From: Kitasatospora humi
Lineage (GTDB): Bacteria > Actinomycetota > Actinomycetes > Streptomycetales > Streptomycetaceae
Assembly (NCBI RefSeq): GCF_020907985.1
Contig: NZ_JAJJPA010000009.1
Location: 142,144 to 206,143 of the forward strand
Direction: 5' to 3'
DNA: 64,000 bases
Each line of letters begins with the position of its first letter. The first letter of the stretch is position 1. Both the position numbers and the translations under genes were made by a program. Of the stretch, positions 1-9,175 are shown one piece after another. Under the pieces are notes generated by a model. It worked only from the letters and a program-made list of their open reading frames with translations, was not told the DNA's origin and ran no database searches.

Positions 1-3000
1 GCGGCCGGCCAGCAGCCGGGCGGCGGTCCGCTCCACCTCGGGCAGCGGCACACCTTGGCGAGCCAGTGCGGCCCGCAGCGCCGTGCGGTCCGGCGCGGCC
101 GCCGTCGCCGGGTCCTCAGGGCCCTCCGGCAGCGCGGTGCGGCCGAGCAGCTCCAGTCGGCAGCGCGCCGCCGCGGCGAGGGTGGCCGCGAACCGCGCGG
201 TGATCCCGCGGGCGCCACCGACGAGCAGTACCACGGCCTCGCCGTCCAGGCCCAGTGCGGCGGCCTCCGACACGCCGTCACCGGCCGGCCCGGCGCCGGT
301 GCTGCCCAGCAGGCCGAGCGGTGCCGGGACCAGGGTGAGGGCCTGGCGGCCGGCCGGGGTGTGCAGCACGACCGGCTCGTGGTCGGGGGCGAGCAGCTCG
401 CCGACCAGGGCCTGGGCCATCGCCCCGGGCTCCGCTGCCGGGTCGAGCTCGACGAGGCCGGCGGTGAGCTCGGGGTACTCGCGGGCCAGCGTGCGGAACA
501 GGCCGCGCAAGCCGTCCGCCCGAGCGTGATCGCGCACCCCGGCGGCGCGGGCGGCGAGCAGTCGGCGCGGAGCACGGGCCAACGCGGCCTGCAGGACGGG
601 CACCGAACCGGGCAGCACGGGGGCGCCGTGCTCGCTGAGCGGGTCCAGGAGCACCACCCCGTCGACCGCGCCGTCCGCGGCCGACAACAGGTGATCGCCG
701 TCCAGCAGCAGCGGCTGCGCACCGGCGGCGACCAGGCGGGCCGCGAGCGCCTGCGCCACGCCGTCCGGTCCGGTGCCCAGCAGTGCGATCCGCCGCCCTG
801 CCAGCGGAGCGGTCGCGAGATCCGGATCGGCGAGCGGCACCGGTTGGAACAGCAGGCGGACGGGCTCGTGGCCGGCGACGGCGGGCACGGGCGACTCCTC
901 CGCCGTGGCGACGGGTGTGGTGGGTCGGGCGGTGCGGGTGGTGAGCCAGCTGGTGATGGCGGCTGCGGTGCGGGCGCGGGAGAGTTCTTCGAGCTCGTCG
1001 TCGGTGAGGGTGCTGAGTTCGGTGTCGTTGGTGAGGCGTTTGGCGAGTTGGCCGATGATCTCGGTGCGTTTGATGGAGTCGATGCTGAGGTCGGCTTCGA
1101 GGTCGAGGTCGGGTTCGATCATGTCGGCCGGGTAGCCGGTGCGTTCGCTGATCACCTCGACCACGGCGGCGAGCAGGTCCACGGCCCCCGAGACCGGAGG
1201 CAGGCCGGCGGCCACCCCCGGGCCGGCGGCGGCTGCCGGGGCAGTGGCCACCCCCGGGGCAGCGGCCACTGCCGGGGCGGCGGCCGGCGGGACGACGACC
1301 GGAGCCGGCAGCGCAACGGGCGCCACCGCGGGCACCGGCCGTGCCCCGCCGAAGTAGGCCAGCAGCACGTCCCGCTGCGCTTGGATCAACTCCCGGCTGC
1401 TGCGCAGGAAATCCGCGATCAGCTCATCGCCGGCGGACGGTCTCTCGCTCGCCTGCTGCGGTGCCATCAGGGCCTCCGGTACGGGTCGGGCCGGTGCCAG
1501 CGCACCGGGGAGGAAGTCGCCGTCGGCGGTGCGGACCAGCTGCCCGTCGACCGTCCAGCCGGGGCGGCGTGCGGACGTCACGCGCCCGGGGTCCACCACA
1601 CCGCGGCCGCGCAGCAAGCGGCCGGTGCGCACGGGAACGCCGGCGACGGCCAGTTCGGCCAGCGCGTCCAGGAACCCGGGCAGGCCCTTGCGCCGCGCCT
1701 CGAGGGAGATCGCGCGGTGCGGCCGGTCACCCAGCACCGCCGTCACCAGCCGGGTCAGCACCGAGCCGGGTCCGGCCTCCACGAAGGTGCGGGCACCGGC
1801 CGCGTACATCGCCTCCACCTGGTCGGCGAACCGCACCTCGGCACCGATCTGCGCTGCCAACTCCGCCCGGACTCCTGCCGGATCCGCTGGGTACGGGCTC
1901 GCGGCACGGTTCCCGTAGACCGGGAACTCCGGCGCCCGCACCACCCGTTCGGCCAGCGAGCCGGCGAACCGCTCACCCGCGCCGGCCACCAGCGGGCTGT
2001 GGAACGCGCAGGCCACCGGCAACCGCTTCACCGAGCACCCGGCCCCGCGCAGCAGCTCCATCGCCGTGTCCAGCTCGGCCGTCGGCCCGGAGATCACCGT
2101 CTGGCTGGGCGAGTTGCGGTTGGCGGTCACCACCCGGCCCGCCAGCCCGCCCGCCGTGAGGACGCGTTGGACCTGCTCGGCCCCGGCCGTGACCGCCGCC
2201 ATCGCGCCGGGGTCGGCTCCGGCGCCCACCGCGTCCAGGATGGCCCGCGCCCGCTCCGCGCTGAGCGCGGGCAGGTCCTGCGCGGCCAGCGCCCCGGCGG
2301 CGCAGAGCGCGACCAACTCCCCGTAGCTGTGCCCGCCGGCCAGGTCGGGCCGGACCCCGGCGAGCGCGAGCAACTCGTGCGCCGCGAGGCCCGTCATGCC
2401 CAGCACCGGTTGCGCCACCCGGGTGTCGGTGAGCGCGGCGCGCTGCCGCTCCCGGGCCTCGGCGGTGAACGCCGCCGGCGGGTAGAGCACCTCCGCGTAC
2501 TCCTCGCCGTGTCCCAGGTAGCGCTGCAGGCCGGGGAAGGCGGCGAACAATTCGGCGAACATCCCTGGCCGTTGACTGCCCTGACCGGGAAAGAGGAAGG
2601 CCACCTGCCCGGCGGTGCTCCGGCCGTGAGCGTCCTGCCCGGCGGTGTCCCGGCCGTGAGCCACCTGCCCCGAGGTGTCCCGGCCGTGAGCCACCTGCCC
2701 CGAGGTGGCCCGTGCCTGGACGTCCGGCGCCGAGGTGTCTCGTGCCGCCCACCCCGGAGCGTCCCGTTCGGCCGCCTCCTCACCGGCCACGTGCAGCCGC
2801 GCCGCCGGGTCGCCCTCACCGGCCACATGCAGCCCCGCCGCCGGGTCGCTCTCACCGGCCGCCGCCCGCCGCAGCAGCCCGCACAACTCCTCGACCCCGC
2901 CGGCCACCACCGCCACCCGCACCGGTCCGTGCCCCGACTCAGCCAGCCGGGCGGCGGCCAGCGCCAAGTCACGCAGACGCGGCGGCGCGCCCGGCGCCTC

Positions 3001-6000
3001 GGCCAGCCGCAGCACCTCGGTCACCGCGCGGAGGGCACGCGCCTGGTCGGCCCCCCGGAAAAGGAAGAGCTCGGCCGGCCACTCCTGCAGGCCATGGGTC
3101 GGCGTCGGGCCCTGGTGGCCCCGCAGCACCGCGTGGAAGTTGGTGCCGCCGAAGCCGAACGCGCTGACCCCGGCCACCCGCCGGTCCGCCGGCCCAGCCC
3201 ATGGCCGCGCCTCGGTGTGGAACCCGAACGGGCTCCGGTCCGCCTGCCACGCCGGGTTCGGCCGGCTCAGGTGCAGGGTGGGCGGCTTGACGCCGGTGTG
3301 CAGCGCCAGCGCGGCCTTGATCAGGCCGGCCACGCCGGCCGCGCACTTGGTGTGCCCGATCTGCGACTTCACCGAACCCAGCGCACAACTGCCCGGCGCT
3401 GCTCCCGCCTCGGTGAACACCTCGGTCAGGGTGGCCAGTTCGGTACGGTCGCCGACCACCGTCCCGGTCCCGTGCGCCTCCACCAGCCCGACCTCGGCCG
3501 GCCCGATCCCGGCCTGGCGGTAGGCGCGCTCCAGCGCGGCGCGCTGACCCTCGGGGCGCGGTGCGGTCAGGCCCAGTGAACGGCCGTCGCTCGCACTGCC
3601 GATGCCCTGGATCACCGCGTACACCCGGTCGCCGTCCCGCTGCGCGTCGGCCAGGCGCTTGAGCACCAGGCAGCCCACCCCCTCACCGAGGGCGATGCCG
3701 TCGGCGGAGGCGTCGAACGGCCGGGACCGCCCGGTCGGTGAGAGGGCGTGCACCGAGGCGAAGAGCAGGTAGTCGTTGATGCCGTTGTGCAGGTCGGCGC
3801 CGCCGCACAGCGCCAGGTCGGCGGTTCCGGCGACCAGTTCCTTGCAGGCCACGTCCAGTGCGGCGAGCGAGGAGGCGCAGGCCGCGTCCACGGTGAAGTT
3901 GCCGCCGCCGAGGTCGAGCCGGTTGGCGATCCGGCCGGAGATCACATTGGCCAGCATGCCGGGGAAGGAGTCCTCGGTGAGCTCGGGCAACTGCTCCGCG
4001 ATCGCGGGCGGCACGGCACCGCCCAGGTACCCGGGAAGCACCGCGCCCAGCACACCCGCGTTCGACAGGTCGCTGCCCGCCTCGGCCCCGAACAGCACGC
4101 TGGTGCGGGCCCGGTCGAACGGCCGCCCACCGGCGCCGTCGCCGCCGTCGTACCCGGCGTCCGCCAGCGCCCGCCGGGCCGCCTCCAGTGCGAGCAACTG
4201 CACCGGCTCGATGCTGCCCAGCGCGGCCGGCGGGATGCCGTAGGCGAGCGGGTCGAACGGGATGCGCGGCAGGAATCCGCCCCATTTGGACGGGGTGGTG
4301 CCGGGCCCGCCGTCCGCCGAGTGGTAGAGCGCAGGGTCCCACCGCTCGGTCGGCACTTCGGTGATCGCGTCCACCCCTGCCAGGATGTTGGCCCAGAACG
4401 CGGGCAGGTCCGGCGCCTGCGGGAACATGCCCGCCATGCCGATCACAGCGATCTCCAGCGGCTCCGGGGCCGGCTCCTCGCCCTTGGCTTCGGCCATCGC
4501 CAACCGCCGCGCCCGGTCGGACAGGTGAGCGGCCGCACCGTTGCTGACGGCGGTGTGCAGCTCGGCCAGCGTGGTGGTCTCCGACCGCAGCACGGCCACC
4601 TGCCCGGCCATGAACATCCCTTGCGCCAGCTGCCCGGGCTCATCCACCGGCGCCAGTTCACCGTCGACCCGGTCCAGGCCCTTGCTGGCGATCCGCAGCC
4701 GGCCGACGTTCAGCCGCTCCAACTGCTCCCAAGCCTCGCGGTCCGGCACGCCCTGCTCACGCAACCGAGCGCTCCGGCGGGCGAACTCCTCGGTGAACGG
4801 GCTCGGCACGCACCGGGTGGCATGCCCGGGAGCGGTCTGCAGCAGCTCGGTGCCCCGGGCCTCGCAGACCTGGCGCTGGAACACCGGCCGCACCGCCCCG
4901 TACGCCACCGCCTCCTCGGTGAACAGGTACGCGGTGCCCATCAGCAGCCCGGCCGCCACTCCGTGTTCGGCCAGCGGCGCGGCGAGCGCCGCCACCATGG
5001 CCGCCGAGCGCTCGTCATGCACCCCGCCCGCGAAGAGCACCTCGATCGACTGCGGTTCCCTCGCCGCTGCCAGGAAGTCGGCCAGTACGGCCAGTTGCGC
5101 CTCCCAGAGCGGGAAGCCGTACCGCGGCCCGACATGACCGCCGCACTCCGACCCCTCGAAGACGAACCGGCGCGCGCCGTCCTCCAGGAACTGGCGCAGC
5201 AACCCGGGGGAGGGGACGTGCAGGAAGGTTCGTATCCCGGCCTGCTCCAACACCCGGGCCTGCGACGGGCGGCCACCCGCGATCACCGCATGGCTGGGCC
5301 GTGCGGCCAGCACCTCGGCCAGCTGGGCGCTGCGCACCTCCTCCGGCGCGAAACCCAGCACACCGACACCCCACGGGAGACCGCCGATCTCGGCGGCGGT
5401 CCGGGCGAGCAGATCACGGGTCTGCTCCGGGCCGGCCAACGCCAGCGCCACGAACGGCAGCGCCCCGGCCTTGGCCACCGCGGCCGCGAACCCGGGTTCG
5501 TCACTCACCCTGGTCATCGGCCCCTGGGCCACCGGCAGCCGCGTGCCGAGCGCCCGGCTGAGCGGCGACTGTGACCCCAACAGCGCATCGGAAGCGCCGG
5601 GTTCGGCGAGCGCACGCAGCACTCCGGTGACCGCCTCCCGCACCCCGCGCACCGCCCGCTCCACCGTGCCGTACCGCTCGGCGAACCGCGCGGCCAGGAA
5701 GCCGTCCTGGCCGACCATCCACTCCATCGCGCCACGGCGCAGCATCCGGACCCCGTCGACCAGGACGGTCTCCGAACCGTCCATGCCGCGAAGGGCGGCC
5801 GCCGCCTCATCGGGCGCAGCCGACTCGGCCAGCAGCGCGAGTTGGCTGTCCAGCACCACGCCCGCCGCGCCACCGGCCACGGCCGCCGCAGCGGTGTAGG
5901 TGCCGATGCCACCGCAGGCCCACACCGGTAGCCCGAGCAACGGCGCGGCCAGCAGCTCCTGGAGCAGCACGAAGGTGCTCAACTCGCCGACTCTGCCACC

Positions 6001-6417
6001 GCTTTCGCAACCGCGCGCGATCAGCCCGGCGGCGCCCGCGCGAGCGGCCGCCAGTGCCTGTGCCAGGTCGGTCACCTCCACCAGCAGCCGGTGGTCGGTG
6101 GCGAGTTCGGCGAGCTCCCAGTCGGGCAGCCCGACGGGCAGCACCAGGACCTCAGGCTGGTCGCCGCGGTTGCCGTCGCGCAACTCCGCGGGGGTGAGCC
6201 GGCATTGCGACCCGATCCGGATCCCGAACCGCCCGGGAGCGCGTTCCCGCAGGGCGGCGAGCTCCTCCCTGGCCCGGCGGTCGCCCCGGCCGAGGTCGAG
6301 CACACCGAGGCCGCCTGCGCGGCACACGGCCTCGGCCAGCCCGGCGTCGGGTTCATGGAACGGGGTGATCCCGACGACGACGTCGGGCAGCGTCAACGCG
6401 GGCCTCGTCGGCCTCAT
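1..6417 (-). CDS. PUFA-synthase-type iterative type I polyketide synthase (NMO-NMO-KS-AT-ACP-KR...), 3' end outside window
   Basis: Reading inward from ATG 6417 (GGAGAG six bases upstream) gives 2139 codons with no stop, so the protein continues past the left edge. Two PfaD/nitronate-monooxygenase-like barrels come first: residues ~8-240 (GCESGGRVG, ACGGIGT) and ~295-640 (VAQGPM, EGSECGGHVG, FAGGVH). A KS follows at ~652-1090 with DAACASS, EAHGTGT, IGHTKCAAG and GFGGTNFHA. The AT at ~1270-1595 has GHSYGE near 1362. A single ACP carries the PUFA-style DSIKR with its phosphopantetheine Ser1781. A KR begins near 2060 with GGARGIT. No DH is visible in the present part. The family builds polyunsaturated or lipid-like chains iteratively, and PfaD acts as the enoyl reductase. 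The product is unknown. The family call is firm; the tandem NMO arrangement is the unusual part. Confidence 0.93.
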   Translation of the reverse strand, partial: MRPTRPALTLPDVVVGITPFHEPDAGLAEAVCRAGGLGVLDLGRGDRRAREELAALRERAPGRFGIRIGSQCRLTPAELRDGNRGDQPEVLVLPVGLPDWELAELATDHRLLVEVTDLAQALAAARAGAAGLIARGCESGGRVGELSTFVLLQELLAAPLLGLPVWACGGIGTYTAAAAVAGGAAGVVLDSQLALLAESAAPDEAAAALRGMDGSETVLVDGVRMLRRGAMEWMVGQDGFLAARFAERYGTVERAVRGVREAVTGVLRALAEPGASDALLGSQSPLSRALGTRLPVAQGPMTRVSDEPGFAAAVAKAGALPFVALALAGPEQTRDLLARTAAEIGGLPWGVGVLGFAPEEVRSAQLAEVLAARPSHAVIAGGRPSQARVLEQAGIRTFLHVPSPGLLRQFLEDGARRFVFEGSECGGHVGPRYGFPLWEAQLAVLADFLAAAREPQSIEVLFAGGVHDERSAAMVAALAAPLAEHGVAAGLLMGTAYLFTEEAVAYGAVRPVFQRQVCEARGTELLQTAPGHATRCVPSPFTEEFARRSARLREQGVPDREAWEQLERLNVGRLRIASKGLDRVDGELAPVDEPGQLAQGMFMAGQVAVLRSETTTLAELHTAVSNGAAAHLSDRARRLAMAEAKGEEPAPEPLEIAVIGMAGMFPQAPDLPAFWANILAGVDAITEVPTERWDPALYHSADGGPGTTPSKWGGFLPRIPFDPLAYGIPPAALGSIEPVQLLALEAARRALADAGYDGGDGAGGRPFDRARTSVLFGAEAGSDLSNAGVLGAVLPGYLGGAVPPAIAEQLPELTEDSFPGMLANVISGRIANRLDLGGGNFTVDAACASSLAALDVACKELVAGTADLALCGGADLHNGINDYLLFASVHALSPTGRSRPFDASADGIALGEGVGCLVLKRLADAQRDGDRVYAVIQGIGSASDGRSLGLTAPRPEGQRAALERAYRQAGIGPAEVGLVEAHGTGTVVGDRTELATLTEVFTEAGAAPGSCALGSVKSQIGHTKCAAGVAGLIKAALALHTGVKPPTLHLSRPNPAWQADRSPFGFHTEARPWAGPADRRVAGVSAFGFGGTNFHAVLRGHQGPTPTHGLQEWPAELFLFRGADQARALRAVTEVLRLAEAPGAPPRLRDLALAAARLAESGHGPVRVAVVAGGVEELCGLLRRAAAGESDPAAGLHVAGEGDPAARLHVAGEEAAERDAPGWAARDTSAPDVQARATSGQVAHGRDTSGQVAHGRDTAGQDAHGRSTAGQVAFLFPGQGSQRPGMFAELFAAFPGLQRYLGHGEEYAEVLYPPAAFTAEARERQRAALTDTRVAQPVLGMTGLAAHELLALAGVRPDLAGGHSYGELVALCAAGALAAQDLPALSAERARAILDAVGAGADPGAMAAVTAGAEQVQRVLTAGGLAGRVVTANRNSPSQTVISGPTAELDTAMELLRGAGCSVKRLPVACAFHSPLVAGAGERFAGSLAERVVRAPEFPVYGNRAASPYPADPAGVRAELAAQIGAEVRFADQVEAMYAAGARTFVEAGPGSVLTRLVTAVLGDRPHRAISLEARRKGLPGFLDALAELAVAGVPVRTGRLLRGRGVVDPGRVTSARRPGWTVDGQLVRTADGDFLPGALAPARPVPEALMAPQQASERPSAGDELIADFLRSSRELIQAQRDVLLAYFGGARPVPAVAPVALPAPVVVPPAAAPAVAAAPGVATAPAAAAGPGVAAGLPPVSGAVDLLAAVVEVISERTGYPADMIEPDLDLEADLSIDSIKRTEIIGQLAKRLTNDTELSTLTDDELEELSRARTAAAITSWLTTRTARPTTPVATAEESPVPAVAGHEPVRLLFQPVPLADPDLATAPLAGRRIALLGTGPDGVAQALAARLVAAGAQPLLLDGDHLLSAADGAVDGVVLLDPLSEHGAPVLPGSVPVLQAALARAPRRLLAARAAGVRDHARADGLRGLFRTLAREYPELTAGLVELDPAAEPGAMAQALVGELLAPDHEPVVLHTPAGRQALTLVPAPLGLLGSTGAGPAGDGVSEAAALGLDGEAVVLLVGGARGITARFAATLAAAARCRLELLGRTALPEGPEDPATAAAPDRTALRAALARQGVPLPEVERTAARLLAGR
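2601..2720. repeat. Four tandem 30-bp repeats in the KS-AT linker of the PKS
   Basis: Units start at 2601, 2631, 2661 and 2691. They encode repeats of the form GQVAHGRDTS just before the AT motif FPGQGSQ. The unit length is a multiple of three, so copy-number change would keep the frame. It is probably a flexible, recombination-prone linker. Confidence 0.85.
2785..2856. repeat. Two tandem 36-bp repeats in the same PKS linker
   Basis: The copies at 2785-2820 and 2821-2856 differ at only a few positions. They encode a 12-residue repeat (GDPAARLHVAGE-like) upstream of the 10-residue repeats. Both repeat sets lie in the interdomain linker and leave KS and AT motifs untouched. Confidence 0.85.
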
Positions 6418-6636
6418 CAAGCTCTCTCCGATGCTGAGTCACGGCGCAGTTGGGGGCAGGTGCGACTCCCGGATACGGGCACGGCAAGAAACCCTCACAG
6501 ATCGCGCGGAGGGTGCTCGCGGAATCCGATCCCCGGTTCGAATCCGACGCTACCCACTGGTAGCGCCAGCCAGGTTAAGCCAGGGTTGCACGGACATGTC
6601 AATGGCACGTGCGGAGACACCTGCTGCTCACATGTG

Positions 6637-6651
6637 GACTGACGTCCAGTC
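6637..6651. promoter_or_regulatory. Inverted repeat GACTG-N5-CAGTC, candidate operator of the PKS
   Basis: The arms at 6637-6641 and 6647-6651 are perfect inverted copies around ACGTC. It lies about 220 bp upstream of the PKS start in the only slightly AT-richer part of the intergenic region. No regulator gene adjoins it, so assignment to the PKS is inference. Confidence 0.35.
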
Positions 6652-6846
6652 AGAACCCTTGGGCCGCCTGGGCAGATGAACGGCGGAGGATCGGAGCTTC
6701 GCAAGTCCTCGCAGGTTCTTGCACATTGTCCCGAGACGGGCTGCCGGGATCCGGGCCAGGCCAGGGCGGATCCGCAGGCCCGCGCCGTCCGGCACCGGCG
6801 CACCGGTCGAACGCCGACACGCAGCCCCGCCAGTGCACCGGTCGAA

Positions 6847-6902
6847 CGCCGACGCGCCGACGCGCCGACGCGCCGACATGCCGACGTGCCGACGTGCCGG
6901 CG
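6847..6902. repeat. Seven tandem copies of the 8-mer CGCCGACG
   Basis: There are three exact copies, then four with one or two changes (CGCCGACA, TGCCGACG twice, TGCCGGCG). The array is noncoding. A related GCGCCGACGC core recurs in the 25-bp repeats at 14616-14755. Confidence 0.85.
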
Positions 6903-6984
6903 CGCCCGGCGAGCGTTCGGCCGCCCCGGCACTGTGGCAGAGCCGGCGAGGTGCGGGGGCGGCCTGAGCAAACGTCAGCTCAAC

Positions 6985-8955
6985 TCAGCTCAGCGGACGA
7001 CAGAGCAGCGCGTCCGGCACGCCGTACTGGAGCCACTTCCAGGTGTAGGCGACGCCGGCGACGTACTCGTTGTCGGCGCACTGGCCCTTGTAGTAGCCGG
7101 GCGCCCAGTCGCTGGCGTTCGAGCCGCCACTGGTGGGGCGGTTGTCGCCGTGGTCGAACCAGACGTCGTGCCCGGCGGTCGGCAGGGTGCGGGCGGACGG
7201 CGCGCAGAGCAGGGCGGCCATGGAGTTGCTGTTGACGCTGTAGCCGACAGCGTAGGTGTTGTCGGGGCACTGCAGCTTGTTGTAGCCGACCGCCCAGTCG
7301 CCTTCGGTGACGTAGCGCTCGTCGGTGACGGCGGTGAACGGCCCGCCCGTGGCGGCGGGTTCGCCGGCGTCGGTGCACAGGCCGCGGCTGTCGCTGCGGC
7401 CCAGGCCCACCAGGCGTTCGGTGTCCGGGCAGTCGCCCTTGCGGTTGCCGTAACTCCAGTCGCTCTGCGCCAGCATGGTGGCCGAGGCGTCCTGGTCGGC
7501 GTTGTCGAGGTCGAGCATGTTCCAGTGGTTCACCCGTGGCACCTGGCCGCTGTACGAGGGCGCGTTGATCAGCTTGTTCCAGTCGGGCGCCCGCCAGTCC
7601 CCGGGATCATTGAGGCTGAGCTGGTTGCCGCGGGTGTCGTAGTCGAGCAGCGCCCAGTTGTCCTGCGGGTTGCCGTTGGCGTCGGTCCAGCCGACCAGCG
7701 GCCACACGGCGAAGTCGGTGTCGTTCTTCACCAGGATGTCGGTGAAGTTGTCGAACCAGGCCTGCTCCTTGGTGTCCGTGGAGCCGCGACCGGCGGCACC
7801 GAACTCGCTCACCCACACGGGGGCGGTGAAGTGCTGGCCGGACTGGGTGACGAACAGGGCTTCCTGGTTGACCACCTGGGCGAGCTGGTCGGGAGTGAAG
7901 TCCTCGTAGCGCGGGTCGCTGGTGGCGCCCAATCCGCTGGTGGCACCGGTGTTGGCCGGGCCGGTGTAGGCGTAGAAGTGCGCGGAGTACACCAGCTTGC
8001 CGGAGTTGATCAGGGTGTTGGAGAGGTTGGCGACCGGGGTGAGCATCGGCCGCCCGTGCGGGGTGATGGCCGTCGGGATGCCCTGCCAGTTGATGCCCTC
8101 CATGATGATCAGCATGTCGGGGTCGGCCTGGAGGATCTTGTTGCCGGCCTCCTCGAAGGCGGCGTACTCGTCGTGGCTGTCACCCATGCCCCAGTTGGGG
8201 TCGTCCCAGGTGTCGCGGCGCACCTCGTTGCGCAGGTCGGCGCCGACCACGCGCTTGTTGTTCTTGTAGCGGTTCACCATGAACAGCCAGTCGTCCTCCC
8301 ACTGCTGGGTGGTCTGGCCGCTGTTCCAGCGCTCGTTGCCGTCCAGGCCGCAGCAGAACCGGTAGCTGGTGGTGTGGTTGTTGAGGATCACCGCGAACCC
8401 GTCGCCGGTCAGCGCGGCCACCACGGCGTCATAGACCTGGAGCGGGGTCATGCCCTTCAGCTGCGGGTTCGCCGCCACGGCCGAGTCCGGCACGGTGCCG
8501 GTGTCGTGGATCAGCGCGTTGGCGAACGGCAGCCGGACGGCGTTGAGACCGAGGCTGTGGAAGCCCGCCAGGATCTCGCCGATCGGGGCGCGGTCCAGGC
8601 CGAGCGGGATGTTGTGGGACACCTGGCCGGCCTGGTTGTTCGCCGGGTCGTTGACGTCCCCGCTGCCTTCCCAAGTGCCCTGCGCGCCGGACCAGTTGCC
8701 GGCCTGCAGCTTGAACCGGTCGCCGTTCGCGTCGACGATGTACCGGCCGCGGGTGCTGAGCGGGCCGGTCCAGGACGCGGAGAGCTGGGCGCCGGTCAGC
8801 ACCGGGGCGGCCGGCGCGCCGGCGACGGTGGTGGCGGAGGCGGGTGCGGCTGTGATGCCGGCGGGTACGCCGAGCAGGGCCACGGCCGTGGCGACCGCCA
8901 AGACCATGTGGCGGCGGAGGGCTCGGGGCGCGCGCGCCGGGCTGGTGAAAGTCAC
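6985..8955 (-). CDS. Secreted GH5-family glycoside hydrolase with C-terminal Cys-rich repeat modules
   Basis: GTG 8955 is preceded by GGAGAG at five bases and is followed directly by an export signal. The signal has an Arg-rich n-region, a hydrophobic stretch VLAVATAVALLGV and an ASA cleavage site near residue 41. The catalytic domain (~50-490) has the GH5 acid/base in LRNEVR (Glu244) and the nucleophile in VSEFGA (Glu384), suggesting an extracellular endo-glucanase or mannanase. After ~500 there are three related modules of ~45-50 residues beginning DW-x-x-G-x-x-K-x-x-C and ending near LC. They may bind carbohydrate or cell wall; their function is unassigned. Extending upstream to 9306 adds only unconserved, proline-rich frame. 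Substrate is not determinable from sequence alone. Confidence 0.9.
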   Translation of the reverse strand: MTFTSPARAPRALRRHMVLAVATAVALLGVPAGITAAPASATTVAGAPAAPVLTGAQLSASWTGPLSTRGRYIVDANGDRFKLQAGNWSGAQGTWEGSGDVNDPANNQAGQVSHNIPLGLDRAPIGEILAGFHSLGLNAVRLPFANALIHDTGTVPDSAVAANPQLKGMTPLQVYDAVVAALTGDGFAVILNNHTTSYRFCCGLDGNERWNSGQTTQQWEDDWLFMVNRYKNNKRVVGADLRNEVRRDTWDDPNWGMGDSHDEYAAFEEAGNKILQADPDMLIIMEGINWQGIPTAITPHGRPMLTPVANLSNTLINSGKLVYSAHFYAYTGPANTGATSGLGATSDPRYEDFTPDQLAQVVNQEALFVTQSGQHFTAPVWVSEFGAAGRGSTDTKEQAWFDNFTDILVKNDTDFAVWPLVGWTDANGNPQDNWALLDYDTRGNQLSLNDPGDWRAPDWNKLINAPSYSGQVPRVNHWNMLDLDNADQDASATMLAQSDWSYGNRKGDCPDTERLVGLGRSDSRGLCTDAGEPAATGGPFTAVTDERYVTEGDWAVGYNKLQCPDNTYAVGYSVNSNSMAALLCAPSARTLPTAGHDVWFDHGDNRPTSGGSNASDWAPGYYKGQCADNEYVAGVAYTWKWLQYGVPDALLCRPLS

Positions 8956-9175
8956 GGTGTCTCTCCAAGGGGCCGGAGTGGGAGGCAAGGTGATCGGGGG
9001 GAAGGCGCAGCGGGCCCCGGGAAGGGGGCAGGCCCGCGGTGCTCCGGCGACATGGTGGCTCAGCGGCGCGCCGAAAACCATAGCCGGCGGGGAAGTCGGG
9101 GCTGGCAACCCGGCCATGGCCCCCACGACGGGCAGCCCACTCCGGGCGCACCCGGTTGCCCAAGTCGACCCGTCG

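Larger units (their letters stand above)
6418..6984. other. 567-bp intergenic region upstream of the PKS and downstream of the GH5 gene
   Basis: I see no supported gene here. It holds the PKS ribosome binding site (6424-6429 on the minus strand), an inverted repeat at 6637-6651 and an 8-bp tandem array at 6847-6902. A 21-base stretch, caccggtcgaacgccgac and its flanks, also occurs twice, near 6797 and 6834. Confidence 0.7.

Noticed and set aside
55..3579. A very long plus-strand open frame opposite the PKS (and a similar one at 3748-5574)
   Set aside because: Its translation is Arg/Gly/Gln-rich without motifs, while the minus strand in the same place encodes KS, AT and ACP motifs. It is a GC-bias shadow.
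6535..6545. GGTTCGAATCC, resembling a tRNA T-loop
   Set aside because: The flanks do not form a full T stem, acceptor stem or anticodon arm on either strand, so neither a tRNA nor a tRNA-derived attachment site can be supported.
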